A stretch of DNA of 64,000 bases, taken from contig NC_088298.1 of NCBI RefSeq assembly GCF_032854445.1, positions 7,925,504-7,989,503 on the forward strand, written 5' to 3'. The translations under genes and the position numbers were made by a program. Positions 1-12,879 of this stretch are shown here, piece after piece; the stretch's first letter is position 1, and every line of letters starts with the position of its first letter. This DNA is from Liolophura sinensis. Taxonomy: Eukaryota; Mollusca; Polyplacophora; Chitonida; Chitonidae. The notes under the pieces are model-generated. The model saw nothing but the letters and a program-made list of their open reading frames with translations, was not told where the DNA came from and did not search any database.

Positions 1-1036
1 GGTGTGCCCACCCCTCGCATTGTACAATGCGCGCACACGTCTTGGCATACTGGCAACTAAGGAAGTCAAAGTTTCTTCCGGTATATCTCTCCAGCAAGTG
101 AGCACAGCGCGAGTTAGTTCAGCCACGTTCGTTGGGGCTTCATCCAGGTTATTCAACCCACGGGAAACTTCCGCCCACAAGTTCTCAATTGGGTTCATAT
201 CCGGTGAAATTGCTGGCCACTGCATGTGCTCAACACCCTCCTGTTCCAGAAAATTCCGAATCAGTTCGGTCCGGTGCGGCGTGGCGTTGTCGTCCTGATA
301 CACAAAGTTTGCCCTGAATTGTTGCCGAGCAAATGGGAGCATTATCGTTTCCAGAATCCGTTGATATTGGTGCTGGTTCATGTGTCCATCCAAGACGTGC
401 AGGTCGCATTTACCAGTGCTATGAAAAGCACCCCAGACGGTGACCCCACCGCCCCCGCCTTGGACTCTGGGCATGATGCAATCTTCGTTCAGAGCCTCGT
501 GAGCCTGACGACGCACCATCACACGGCCATCTTCCCGGTAGACGACAAAATGAGACTCATCACTGAATATCACGTGTCGCCAGTGTCCCACCTGCCAGTT
601 CAGGTGTTCCCGCGCCCAGGATAAGCTTGCCTGGCGGTGTCGACGCTGTAGCAAAGGCTTCCTCTTAGGCCTCCTTACCAAATACCCAGCAGTCAACAGT
701 CTGGATCGCACTAAGCGGCTTGACACTGGAGTATTGGTAAATGTCATCCAGTCAGCGCGTATCTGGTTGGAACTCTTCGTACGGCTATTGCGGCAAAGTC
801 TCACCAGATACCGGCCCTCTCTCTCGGTGGTCTTTCGTGGCCGACCAGACCTCGGTCTGTCGGTGTCGCTTAAAGATTTTGGAGACGGCTCCCTGAGTGA
901 AACCAAGAGCTGCTGCAATGTCCTTCTGTTTTGCTCCAGCTAGGCTCATACCAACGATACGGTTGCAGACTGCAGCACTCAGTTGACGTCTCATGATCAC
1001 AGCAGTATTGTTGGAAACACTCTGGAGCACTGGCAT
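1..1036 (-). pseudogene. Tc1/mariner-family transposase, one frameshift, C-terminus off the window
   Basis: Cut-and-paste DNA transposase. Reading the minus strand from 1036, the first 60 or so residues form a helix-turn-helix DNA-binding region (…AALGFTQGAVSKIFKRH…). The frame then slips by one near 855-872, after which a second frame stays open to the window edge: GRPRK, then HVIFSDESHF (first catalytic Asp), VYQDDNATPH (second Asp) and SPDMNPIENLW (catalytic Glu region), the usual order in Tc1-like DD34E enzymes. Apart from the single frameshift I saw no stop codons, so the copy is young or the frameshift is a sequence error. The extreme C-terminus and left end of the element lie outside the window. 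Confidence 0.9.
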
Positions 1037-1091
1037 GCCTTAACCGAGCTTTTATAAGAGTTACAAGGTTAAATTATAATCATGTCTGCGT

Positions 1092-1141
1092 ACATGACTT
1101 TTTCACTGAGAAATGGATGGTCATGCTTTGTCCCAACTGTA
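1092..1141 (-). mobile_element. Right terminal inverted repeat of the Tc1-like element with TA target site
   Basis: Upstream of the transposase start the sequence ends outward in CAGTTGGGACAAAGCATGAC (read on the minus strand, outer end at 1139), the CAGT-type terminus expected of Tc1 elements, followed directly by TA at 1140-1141, the expected target-site duplication. The left terminus is not in the window, so the inverted repeat cannot be paired here. Confidence 0.6.
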
Positions 1142-1313
1142 ATTTTGCTCAGGTGACACAAGCAATAATGGTGTGTATGAGCTGAAAGGGGACATAATCC
1201 ACTACATTTTCCACCCAAACAAGAATGTGTGCATTCAATGTAAGGCGCACAAAAGTATGTTTCTGGTAAATGCTATCATCAGTGAAAACAATATTCCAAA
1301 CTTTTTTTCAGGA

Positions 1314-1374
<61 letters not shown>

Positions 1375-1534
1375 TATATAGCAAATCTAGTGAATATCAG
1401 CCAATGTGAGATAAGCACGATGGTAAGGAGGAATAAATTTCTGTAAATTTCAAGATAACATGTGGAGTTGAAATAAGTTGTCGCTGTTATGACTCCATGC
1501 AATAGACGTAAGGCTGAAATGCAAAAAACGCCAG
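1142..1534. other. Non-coding stretch with a (TA)n microsatellite
   Basis: No gene recognised. A near-perfect (TA)n tract runs from about 1317 to 1380, broken once by CA. The open frames across it translate to alternating Tyr-Ile and are artefacts. Confidence 0.7.
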
Positions 1535-1800
1535 ACCGACAAGGTTAGCCTGCCAGCGCAGTGTAATGACCCAGGAGCCTCTCATCAATGCGGTCCCTGT
1601 GAGTTCAAGTCCCGCCCATGCTGGCATCCACTCCGATCATACGTGGGAAGGTTTGCCAGCAGCCTGAAGATGGTCGTCGGTCCCCCGGGCTCTGTCTGGT
1701 TCCCTCTCACCACAATGCTGGCCGGCGCCATGTAAATGAAATATTCTTGAGTATGGCGTAAAACCAAGCTAATAAGTAAATAAATAAATAAATAAATAAG
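1535..1800 (+). repeat. tRNA-derived SINE, nearly complete
   Basis: Member of the commonest SINE in the window. It shows the B-box-like GTGAGTTCAAGTCC of the tRNA head, the middle module (GGAAGGTTTGCCAGCAGCC…), the conserved core AATGAAATATTCTTGAGTAT and an AAATAAATAAAT tail. The first part of the tRNA head is degenerate. Confidence 0.85.
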
Positions 1801-2127
1801 AAAAACCGCCGTGTTACTGTGTTGAATTGATACTATCACAGAGATTTATGAAGTTTACAAGACTGTTCTTGGGATTGTCTTAAACCTAACCCACTGTCCT
1901 AAAGCCCGTTTTACAAAACAGTCGTAATTTGCGTAATTTCCGTGACAAAACACAATGAATACGCAAGTCACCATAATTACAAACATGGGTGAGCAAGCTG
2001 CGTAAAGCCGCCCAGCTACGAAATCAAGTACTTATGTGTATATTACATATTTATAATACATAAAACAGGAAGTAGCGATACTAAGTTAACCTTCACTTTC
2101 ATTTGATAGACATGCTAGTTCATGTAA

Positions 2128-2174
2128 CATACTGTTAAGTACGACGTTAAACCCCAAGCACTCACTCACTCATA
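2128..2174 (-). repeat. Fragment of a second interspersed repeat family (GAGTGAGTGCTTGGGGTTTAACGTCG end)
   Basis: Reverse complement of the terminal module also seen at about 46862-46930. Only the end with the GAGT repeats and the GGGGTTTAACGTCGTACTTA core is present. Confidence 0.6.
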
Positions 2175-2339
2175 GACTATATTAAACCTAGCGCCCAATA
2201 GTGTACAGCTATAGGGGCTTGTATAGTGCCGTTGTTTGTTATCTCCTTGTTGACATGTGAAATAACGCACCGATCATAGTTTTGAAGTGTTGAATCCAAG
2301 AAAGTATGGCACCGGCTATCATGGATATATAAACCTGAG

Positions 2340-2722
2340 ACCTGGGGCCGCTTCCACGAAGTCATTTCTGACAAAAGTCAAAATTTGACTTACGATCTCA
2401 GAGGTTACTTGGTCTTCCAGCAACCTGCAGATGGTCGTGGGTTTCCCCTGGGCTGTGCCCGGTTTCCACCCATCATAGTGCCGGCCGCCGTCGTATAAGT
2501 GAAATATTCTTGAGTACGGCGTAAAACACCAATCAAATAAATAAATAAATAAATAAAAGGTTACTTTAGGCTTCAGAAATCAGAATTTTGTCCACCTCAG
2601 CATAGGTATCTTATAATAAAGGTGTTCAAATTTCAAAGAACAGTACAAAAACTAAGTATCCCTAAAGAGTTTTTAAATTTTCACTTAATTCAGAAACAGC
2701 TTTGTGGAATCGGTCCCAGTTT
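2340..2722. mobile_element. MITE-like element with a SINE inserted in it
   Basis: The outer ends are imperfect inverted repeats: CTGGGGCCGCTTCCACGAAG at 2342-2361 and, read backwards, AACTGGGACCGATTCCACAA at about 2703-2722. The interior has no coding potential. A 5'-truncated SINE sits inside (2411-2557) with its own target duplication, so this element is the older of the two. Confidence 0.6.
2411..2557 (+). repeat. 5'-truncated SINE with target-site duplication
   Basis: Carries the middle module, the GAAATATTCTTGAGTACGGC core and an AAATAAAT tail but no tRNA head. AGGTTACTT occurs immediately before it (2402-2410) and immediately after it (2558-2566), a clean 9-bp duplication marking a retrotransposition event. 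Confidence 0.85.
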
Positions 2723-3244
2723 CTTTCTTCCCAGCGTAGCTTTCAGAAATAATGTGGAAGCTATGTAAAAAGCGGTGAGCATGGCCAATCTCAGAGCTAG
2801 GCTCCGGTGAGACATTTAGGCACACGACATTTCGGCAAATGACATTCGGGAACAAGACATTTCGGTAAAATCTGTAGATGCCACATTTTCATAAATATTT
2901 TTTGGTGATTATTTGATTTTGTTTAACGCCATTCTCACGAATTTTTCACTTTGTATGATAGCGACCAGTTTCATATGGGTGGATGAAACCTGTTCATAGG
3001 TTGTTAAAGCGTCTTTCTTCGCTATTTTCAGTTCATGAGTTTGGGTACGACCGCGACCCAAAATTTCGAAATATCACATCGTTTTACAAAGGTAAAATCG
3101 TTTTCAACTAGTATGAAACCAATCAAAAAGTAACAAAACTAAAACCTCTAATTCCACGAAACAGCAGTGTCTGATATAAGACAATAGACAAGAATTTAAG
3201 CGTCAAGTTCAACACTTGGATACTACATGAAAGGGCGGGTACAA
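2723..3244. other. Non-coding stretch with short GACATTTCGG repeats
   Basis: No gene seen. At 2813-2870 the phrase GACATTTCGGNAAA recurs three to four times in degenerate form. Confidence 0.5.
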
Positions 3245-3482
3245 ATCTATTTATTTGTATTTATTTGATTGGTGTTTTACGCCGTACACAAGAATATTTC
3301 ACTTATACCACGGCAGCCAGCATCAGTGGAAGAAAATCGGATAGGGTCTGGGGGAAACTCATGACCATCCTGTGGTTGCTGGAAGACCTTCCCACGTAAG
3401 GTCGGAGAAAAGGCCATTATCAGCTGAACTTGAACTCACGACGACCGCATTGGTGAGAGGCTCCTGGATCCTCGCTCCTGGA
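3245..3482 (-). repeat. SINE, minus orientation, head truncated
   Basis: Reverse-complement core (TTGGTGTTTTACGCCGTAC, AGAATATTTCACTTATACC) followed by the middle module and part of the tRNA-like head. It abuts another copy in the same orientation. Confidence 0.85.
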
Positions 3483-3484
3483 TT

Positions 3485-3737
3485 TTTGATTGGTGTTTTA
3501 CGCCGTACTCAAGAATATTTCACTTATACGACGGCTGCCAGCATTATGGTGGGTGGAAACCGGGCAGAGCCCGTGGGAAACCCACGACCATCCGCAGGTT
3601 GCTGACAGACCTTCCCATGTACGGCCAGAGAGGAAGCCAGCATGGGCTAGTCTTGAACTCACAGCGACCACATTGGTGAAAGGCTTCTAGGTCACTACGC
3701 TGCGCTAGCGCGCTAACCGACTGAGCCACGGAGGCCC
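3485..3737 (-). repeat. SINE, minus orientation, complete tRNA head
   Basis: Full copy. Read on the minus strand it begins GGCCTCCGTGGCTCAGTCGG (A-box region), has the GTGAGTTCAAG B-box region, the middle module and the core. It lies head-to-tail with the copy just before it. Confidence 0.9.
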
Positions 3738-6700
3738 CTGTACCTGACAGAAGCGCCGTTTCAGTTCAGATGTGAGCGAAAGAGGGTATTCACACAACTT
3801 GCTCTCCATAAGGCGTACTTTTGGCAGATTGCCCATGGCCTTTACCATGAATTATTGTGTGCAGTGTTCAGAATACTCAATCATATAAAGCCGTGCATAG
3901 ACAGACCTTGCAACTGAGGCTGGACTTTGGCAACTGACAGTGTATGATCAGCGCTTGTTTTAGTTTCTGTAGCGGAAATGGGGATCACTGTCAACCGCAC
4001 ACAGCAGTCAAAAAACCTGGTCCCAAGACCACGACAATTAAGTCAGATTTTAATCTTAACTGACGGCATTATTTCTGAACTTAGATTTGAACTAAATTTT
4101 CATTTTCGTCATTAAAGTGTATTTCACAATAATACAACAAAAATGACTAAGGTATGTTACAATTTTAGTGCAGGAACACGTATTCAAGTTAACCCAGCTT
4201 CATAATCCTGCGGACAGCCACTTGATAACTGTTGAAAACCTGATAATAGTTGACATTGCCTTTGTACCCGTCAGGGAACACGTTTTGTGGGCCTAGTTAC
4301 TGTTGGTTCAACTATGTGTTAAGGTTACTGTGTGAAACGTGGTCTAGGCTGTGCAAATTTGTAGGCAGACCTACATGTACTCGGAACCAAGTCACACCAC
4401 ATCTTCTTTGCACTTAATAAATTGACGAAGTATCTTTTTTGGCTAAGACACCCGAAGTCCCTGCAGGGCCCACCCATCAATTCGTTCAGTCTAATTCGTT
4501 TTCCAGTAGATTATTTCATATATGCTTTCATACCTGTTACTGTAATACTTCCTATGAAACTGTAACATCAGTTACTGGCAAGGTAACATAACTAAGTAAC
4601 AGGGACTAGATTCACTGCACTTTTCAATACTGACCCAGTATCTCCTTTTTTGTTGTCAAGACGTGATGCCCGTCGAAGTTCCATGTATAGGCCTACTTTC
4701 TGAAAGTTGCTTCATGAACACACTAACAAAAGCCAGTCACAAAATCGAAAACAAAGTAAGCTTTGTGCAAAACCCTTTATCAGTTATATACATAGTTCTT
4801 GGGTTTGATGGAACATACAAAGGCTACATGATAAACGTCAGGTCTAGGGTAGTTATACAATGTACATGCAAATATGAAGCAAATTAATGTTATCTCCCTT
4901 ACGCAATGGGAGTTATCTGCCCTTGAGTTCTGGCCGAATGCTTTACACTGTTTATACACATAACGTTATGACACCCGATTGCGCATGCAAGCTGAATAAA
5001 CCGAATATTGTGAAATTAAGCCTGTTTTATGTCATCTTTATACATAATTATTGGCAATGCGCAAGTAACAATGAGCTATACAGTGATGAGCAATTCAAAA
5101 TGTGCAACTCTAACCAAAACTTCTAATCCTTGTGGCTGAATTTCTCTAACACCTAAACTTCATCTTAATACACCACACCAACAAATGTCACCTTACTGAA
5201 GACCTTTGTAAATTTTTCAACTTTAAGAATCTGAAATTGGAACAAATACTTCTGGAATTGTCTGGGGTCATTAATAAATGAAGCAAATCTGAATATCTGA
5301 TGCACAAGCAGACTGTCAGGTGCGTGGATTCATTTATACAAGATTTACAACACTTTTAAACAGACATAACTTTCTGACTGTCTTGAGTAGCAGAATATTA
5401 CTAAAGTTTTATACACCATTGAAGGATTCAAGATGAAAAAATCTCCTTAGTTCAAATATTAGATTTTCAAAGACCTAGAACCCAACAAAGAGAGACCAAA
5501 CAACCTGACCAATGAACTTGTGGACTGTTTGCTGGCGTTTTTGTGATACGTCTAAATTAAAGAAAAATAAAACAATCATGTGAAGCAGCGTCCATCCCAG
5601 ATGTAGACTGATCTATCCAGATATGTAGACAGATGATACACAGGCTTGGTTAATATACAACATGTGTGCTAAACAGGTGAGCCCCCTGTGCAAGGTATCT
5701 CTTTAACATACAATAACACTTTTGTTTGCACCCTTAAGAAAGTTCCTCTTAAGATAGACCATCACTAAACTAAAGATCTCCATGTCCCTACTCATCTCAG
5801 AAAAGCCCACTGAAGGATTTCCGACCCCGAAAACTGTCCTCGGGGCTTTTGCATAAAGTGACCGCAGTTGTTTGTAATTACCATCAAGACACGTGCTAAG
5901 AAGATATTTTGCCATGGTAGTTACAATCAAGTTATCCAACAATCGCTTTGTACAAGCAGCCCCAGCAGGCAACATGTACGTGTACAAAGAATTTTAGGAG
6001 TTAGCAGAAGCATTTGTTCAGTTTATTGAATGGCAAAGAGATTAACTCATGATCTTATGGCCAGCCAAACAGACTACGGCATTGAACTCCAAGGATACAA
6101 CAACACAGGACTTCATATATAATATATACTATATATACACAATCACACCCTGACATAATTAGTTTTGAGTGGGTTTCTTTTATAATATGCAGCCTTTCTT
6201 TCAGTGCTTTACACAGTAGATATCATTTATTCCATTGGCTCACTATAAAAAAGTGGGGATGTTGGATAATAATCCAACATGGTGTTGAAAACATAAAAGG
6301 GTAACCCATATGCCATTTAGTTGTGTACAACTTCACAGCAGTCTAAAACATAAATTTGCTTCCCAACTTGACGAAACCTGATCTTTCAATCCATCCCAGC
6401 CACACTACTACTCCCTGCCCTCCTCCCCCTCCCCTGCCCCCCCCCCTCCCCCTCCCCTGCTAAGCCAAGCTATATCAGTTCTACCACCAAACCCAAAATT
6501 TAATTAGAACATCTTCATATAAAGTTAATTCCAGGGAAATTCATTGAATGATACACAACGTACCTTGCAATATTCGCGATTATAAATACATACATATACA
6601 TATACATATATATATATATATATATCGAGTCAAGAATGAATCACTTTACCTTCAGGATATCAACATAGCCTGAAATGCATGGGTATCCACACACATGTAG

Positions 6701-7138
6701 CAGTCACCAAATCACTGCAGGCCATGCAATGGTCAACCATAGAATGGCAAGCCGTACCCAGACAAACCCTGACAGACTCCTTGTATTCTGCGATATAAAC
6801 TGATAGTTTACCGTTTCTAAATGTAACAACTGATTTAAGTGATTCACATGATTCGCTGTCCCTCCTCCCCCCACGTCCCCCGATTCTCCATCACCCTGTT
6901 AGAAGAAGCTGTGATTTCTCTGCGACGAAGGCCCTTTTCTATGCTGGTGGTACCGTACCATCTTGCCGAGACCATGCAGTCATCAGTGCAGCCAGGGAAA
7001 AGGGAGATAACTCTGGAAAGTTGGCTCCAGAGTACCAAAAGATACATCATAGTACACTTTACATAACACCATATGTGAAATGATTGGACCAATGTTCCAT
7101 CACATGACATGACCAGCCAATCAAATATTTTCCTCTGG
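3738..7138 (-). other. Intergenic region and probable rab5 3' UTR
   Basis: No protein-coding exon recognised. The part nearest 7138 is expected to be rab5 3' UTR; AATAAA signals on the minus strand lie at 6226-6231 and 6022-6027 and either could end the transcript. A C-rich tract (CCTCCCC/CCCTGCC) is at about 6415-6465 and a (TA)n tract at about 6590-6626. Short open frames here (for example 5703-5987) look accidental. Confidence 0.5.
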
Positions 7139-10100
7139 TTACTTGCAGCATCCCCCTTCTGAGGACTGTGGTTGGTCACTGTTCAGTCGCACGCCCTGTT
7201 GTCTCTGCTGAGTACCTCCTCCAGCTTCATTTTTAGGTAATTTCTTTGCTATAACAGTAAGAAATAAAACTGACTATTAACCCATATGTTTTTTGTTTTT
7301 TTTTTTTGCATTTCTAAGCTACAGCAGATCACTTATGATTTCTTGGAATATCCCATCAATTAATCACCATGCCAAAGTGCTGTACCAGATTGCTGAAATA
7401 TTTTTGTATTTCTTCTTCCAATAGTTCATAAAGATTCCACAAAACTACATGTATAACAGACTTCTCTAAATCCAGAACATAAACAAAATAAATGAACACA
7501 AAAATGAGCTTTTAACCTTTCTAGATATCCTACCACTGGGCACTCAGCCATCGGAGCAAGTCGCTCATAGCCTGTACATATTTATCCAGTTTTAATTCTA
7601 GACTAGATTGTCTTCACTGGGCAAAAGTACATTTGCTAACAGTCTCTGTGGTATTCACTCCTGGTTTCTTTTCGCTGGAAATTTTTGCATTCTCTTCGGT
7701 GTAATCTGATGCATTATTGCACGACTGTATCAGCGTGAAAATACCCGATAACAACTGGCATTAGCTTGTTGTACAGGCAACATGTTTATCTATACACAGA
7801 TCTATTGTATTGTTTCAAGTATCAAATACGTATAATACACTACGATTTCTTCTTGATGAGCCACAATTTACACCAAACCTTCAACAATTTGTGTAAAAAG
7901 GTCATTAAAATTTATTTATCAAACATCTGATACACAGTATTTTTGTTATTGGAAGAATTCCTAAACTGGATGATCACTTCTGTTTTACAGGTAAAAGAAA
8001 ACAGAAAGCCCAGGGAGTAACCCTTGAAAACATTTATTTCGGGTAAATGTACTCACCTATTGCAAGAAATATGTCATTAACGCTCATTGCTGTTTTAGCT
8101 GAGGTCTCCATAAATAATAAACTATTTTCTTCTGCATAGGCCTGTGCCTCCTGAAAAAGACAAAAAAATATAAAAAATTATTTTTTTCCTGTGTCTAAAA
8201 AATCTTAACTGTGATTTTATCCAACTTGCTTTACCCAAATCCACGTCTTCACATGCCGTGTGGGAAGTTAAAAAATCTGACCATTTAACGCTGACTGCTA
8301 CACACTGGTATATGTAAAGCACAGCTTCTGGTTTGTCAAGGTGTGTATCATAAGACTGTTCACTGTGTAATGGCATGTCATATACGTTTCCAATCTAGCT
8401 AACCTTATTATATAAATCAAAATCTTTTCAATTGCAGAATACGCACACACAGTAACAGTTATAAGACATCAATCACCACGTACCCAAGAAATGTTTGCTT
8501 GGGCTATGACATTGCTTTTAGTGATATTTCAGTTATATCGTGACCGTAACAGACTGGACCAAACACGGACATATTTATAGTGCAGCCTCACTAGGAAACC
8601 ATGCCAAAGATGAGGTTCTCTATCAACTACGGCCTGTGATTTGTGGACTTGAACCATACTCACTTCATAATCAACCATCCTCTTGTTAGCCAAGTCAGCT
8701 TTGTTCCCGGCCAGAGCTATCACAATATTGGGGCTGGCTTGTCTCTGTAACTCCCTCACCCAGGTCTTGGCCCGACCAAATGTGTCCTGCAACACACGAA
8801 CAGAATTAATAAGGACAAGGTGAACTTAACTTTAGTGATCAATGAACACAATGTTTATTTATTTATTTATTTTTTCATGTTCATTCATTGGTCTAGTTCA
8901 TGTCACAACTGTATTTGGCTATTTACAGGTGAGAGAATCTTTTCCATCAAACTAGTTGAAGACATCTCTTCTACTAGCTGTCCCCCATTTTAATAGTAAA
9001 ACAATTACTTTTGGCCATTTTGGTCAAAGATTAACTTAGATTAGATTAAAACCCTGATTTCGCTTAAAATCAGTTGATCAACTGAAGACTTTTATGGAAA
9101 CATGTAGGGGAGCTGACTGGAAGCCAACACTCAAGTCTCATGATATATAGACGTGGTGGAATTCATTTCATTGGTGTTTACCTTCCGTAAAAAAGAATTT
9201 TTAACTCCTACAACCAGATTTCCCAGAGTAAACCATTCCCTCGTGCCATGTGCCAGACAAACCAATGGCAATTCTATTTGAAAATACTGAGCTCACTGCA
9301 AAGGGACTGACTAGTTCCAGCTATATAGAAATGTAACAGGGCAGCCCACAAATTAGATCAACCTCCATCAAAAGTTATCCATCCTCACAAAATAGGGAGA
9401 GCTCCTTAACATACTTAACGCTGTAGGAGAACAAAACATAAAAAATGATGCCAAAATCAGATGAAAGAGCGTGGAAGATTATTTGCAAATATGGTCCTTA
9501 GAAATTTTCTTTCGTTTTTCTCTTCCGAGAAAAAAGGGGTATTTGAAAATATATTTGTATGGTGGGTATTTGGAACCAACTCCTGGTATATATCTTCTTT
9601 GCATAATAATGTTCTAAATACATGTAAAGATGTAATGTACGTCTAACAGATTTATTTGAATGTAAATTTGTTGTTTATATCCAAGCACATACCTTTAATT
9701 TGAATAATGACAACATTTACGGATATACTAAAAATATAGGTTCAACAAAATTGCTAACAAAACAAAAAAATTCAAGCGCAAATACATTCTTTAAACACTT
9801 GTTACATCCTCATTTATAAAATTATTAGGCAAGGACAACATTATACATATATATATATAAGTACATAAGTTAGGGGTGCCCACATTAGAGCATACCCTAA
9901 AAAATGTCCAACATAATCAGGAATTGTGCATGATAAATTTAGCTTAAATCTTCTTAAAAATTTCTCACATTTATATAAACTGAATGCAGAAAAATTTATA
10001 AGTACCACTGCCACAATAACTTGTTATATACGACAATAAATTACGGTTTATTAACCTAAATATGAAGGTCTAGTTCAAAATTAGACAACTGAAAGGCAGT

Positions 10101-12879
10101 TTAAATTGAAGAGCTGTATTTGGCCCTGCCTCTTGGCATAGTGCGCTCAATAATTCCACTTTCCACACGTTTTGTCGTAAAAGGTCTACTTCCAGTATAT
10201 ATTTCTTTGACTGGTGTCTTACCGTGCACTGAAGAATATATCATTCATACGACGACGGCTAGCATTATGGTCTGAGAAACTTTCAGAAAAGAAGTAGGAC
10301 AGTTAAGTGATTTACAAAAAAATGGCGCAAGATTGTTAATGTCTAATCATTAGCTTACCCTAAAATTTCACAAAAAGTCCAGTCTAAATCCAGTAGTAAA
10401 TTCTGCAGAATTTCTCCTAAACCTGAATCATCTTCCATGAGTGAAAGCATCAGATACACGTACTTACCTGATTCGTGATATCATATACAACTATGGCAGC
10501 TTGTGCACCCCTATAGTACATAGGTGCCAGACTGTGGTAACGCTCTTGACCGGCTGTGTCCCAGATTTCAAATTTTACCGTTGTGTCGTCTAAACAGACT
10601 GTCTGTGTCAAAAATGCAGCTGAAACAAATCAAAGCAGAAAATCTGAGGTGAGAAATGAGACTTGTGCGGCCATAATGTGGCATGGACCTCTACATATTT
10701 ATCCAGGGCCTGATTTACATGTACAGTACAGCTTAGGCTAAAAGTCAAACCCAGGCAGGAGATAAGCGCAACCCTAAAGGTCTTGTAGGGAGTTTGTAGA
10801 GGGCTTGTAGACAGTCTGTGACATGCACAGTCAGTGATTCGTCCACTGAAATTGATCACATACACGTGACTGAGGATTGTTAGGCCTATGTGCCGGCTGT
10901 GTGAATTTGACGACAGAAAATAGTTAAAATGATTTAAAAGATTATTGAACGACTAAAACAATATATGAAACTGAAGGAAAACATCTGATGTGTGTGTTTT
11001 TGATCGCAAAGTGGAAATCTTCTTTTAAGTAGTGATTTACAGTTATGTGAGATTTGTAGTGGATCAGTACGCCTACTAGAACTAGCTCATTTTTCATCTC
11101 CCAGAACAAGTTAAAAGATGGACAAATATCTTTCGTTTCTTCCATAGAAGGTCTTCCTTGTTTGGGGAGTCACTTGCCAGCGAAAAAGTATTTGCCACTC
11201 AGTGATAGAAAACCAAATTGACACTCTCAAAGCACCCACGTAGCAAACTCACGAAGGAAAAAAATGATTCGTTCTAAAGGTTTTTCTCAAAGAAAAGGTC
11301 ATACGGTAATAATTTCCCATTTGCACCAATACACTTTACCCAAATTCTTGGTTTACCAGACACAGTGTAACTTTTCTTTTCTGACTCTGAGACTAAGAAA
11401 TGCCTCCATGGAATTCATTCCACTCTATTAATTTATGCTTAACACTACACGATTTGAACCAACACACAGATGAACTGAGATGGCCTGTCAAATTTTACTT
11501 GCCTCAATTAAAGTCGAGGTAAAATGTATATGAACAGCTTACACGTGTATCAATAAAATTGTAAACAGTAGGAACAAATTAATCTCTCAAAACTGGCTGC
11601 TGGGACTAAATTCAGCGGTTATGTGTAAATTCCTCTCAGGTACATCTCTGTGGCAATTTAGTCAGCAACTGAGGAAGTCTGTACAGACAATCAATGATGT
11701 AGGATAAACTTCATAAACACACCAGTCAGTTTAACAAAAACATACACCAGCCATTTCGGGTTACTTGTTGAAAACGCTGGTAGCTGAGACTTGGCCTACA
11801 TGTCTGTCAGCCGGAATTAGCACACAGTGAAAGGTCTGCAGCCTGGTGATGCCAGATTCTGACATGAACATGTGTTATCTTTTTTTTTTTAGTTCTTTTG
11901 ACATGAAGCTTACACGATCCTAGCAGAGATATGAATACATGATGTTATTTAGACCTCACCTTTATATAAACATGACAAATGGTAAGACAAGCGTGAAGGA
12001 CAAGCCTAGGCACAGTCACATAAGAGTGCTGTATGCCGGTGTTGGATTGTGAAATTTATGCCTGTTTACTGTAAAATATCTGTTGCGTGGTTCTACATGG
12101 CATAATATAAATGTATATCAAAATCAGTGTGCCAACTGTCGACATCGATCGGAGACTTTGATCACATATTTATTCCCTATGTCTGTAGATGGAACTACAC
12201 TTACACCTTCCAGTGATAATCCCGCGCCTCAGCACACAGCACAGCCCAGAAAAGAGTTTGTTGCGCTGGTGGAGTGTTATTCAGTATCTCGGAGCACGTT
12301 ACGAGCGGTAAAACAACTGACTTTTACTCTTAGCTTTAATGTCGGTTTCAAACAGCAACAGTCTTCACTATATCGGTATTTTAATTTGGGGCTACATATT
12401 ACACTCTGGTGTAATTTCCGGTGATACACCTGAAAATGTAATCTCTGAGACACATGTATTCTCGCAGATACACGAATACATGTACTCTCGCAGACGCACG
12501 TGTAGATGTACTCTCGCAGACACATGTGTACATGTACTCTTGCAGATACATGCGTACATGTACTCTAGCAAGACACATGTACATGTACTCTCAAACACAC
12601 ACGTGTATATGTACTCTCACAGACACCGTGTACATGTACTCTCAAACACACACGTATAAATGTATTTCACACACGTAAGTGTACATGTCCTCTCACAGAC
12701 ACACAAGTAGCCTCACCTCCTATGGTACTCTCCTGGTATTCGTGGAACTGTCCTTTGACAAATCGTAAAACTAAACTAGATTTCCCCACAGCCGATTCCC
12801 CCAGTAGTACTAGCTTGAACTGGCATATTTTGCCCTGTGTTGCGCCGTTTGGCCTCTGAGTGCCCCCTCGCCCGGCCAT
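7139..12879 (-). CDS. rab5: Rab5 small GTPase (five coding exons)
   Basis: Early-endosome Rab GTPase that recruits tethering and PI3-kinase effectors when GTP-bound. Coding exons, in transcript order: 12879-12717, 10619-10468, 8786-8664, 8150-8057, 7248-7139; all introns are GT/AG and the phases join to 213 codons plus stop, the usual Rab5 length (about 215). Visible motifs: P-loop GESAVGKS at residues 27-34, effector loop with QESTIGAAF (T52), WDTAGQE with Gln79, NKAD near 133-136, ETSAK, and C-terminal GGCCK for double geranylgeranylation. The start MAGRGG matches Rab5C-like N-termini; an in-frame GTG just upstream is not the start. It is divergent from EFHB. Family assignment is certain; Rab5A/B/C paralogue naming does not apply to an invertebrate single copy. 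Confidence 0.97.
8787..10467 (-). other. rab5 intron 2
   Basis: Non-coding. It holds a degenerate SINE scrap at about 9165-9250, a SINE fragment at 10204-10278 and a short (TA)n run near 9845. Open frames are accidental. Confidence 0.7.
10204..10278 (-). repeat. SINE core fragment
   Basis: Recognisable TGGTGTCTTACCGTGCACTG / AAGAATATATCATTCATACG reverse core only; the head and middle module are missing. Confidence 0.6.
12450..12712. repeat. Minisatellite, about 30-bp unit, next to the rab5 exon 1 donor
   Basis: Eight to nine degenerate copies of a unit like ACATGTACTCTCGCAGACAC, made of ACATGTAC and CTCTC(G/A)CAGA parts. It ends within a few bases of the splice donor at 12716. Open frames across it on both strands reflect the periodicity, not a protein. 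Confidence 0.8.

Noticed and set aside
3485-3737. Functional tRNA genes in the SINE heads
   Set aside because: A and B box-like blocks are present but the acceptor and anticodon stems do not form; they are SINE promoters.
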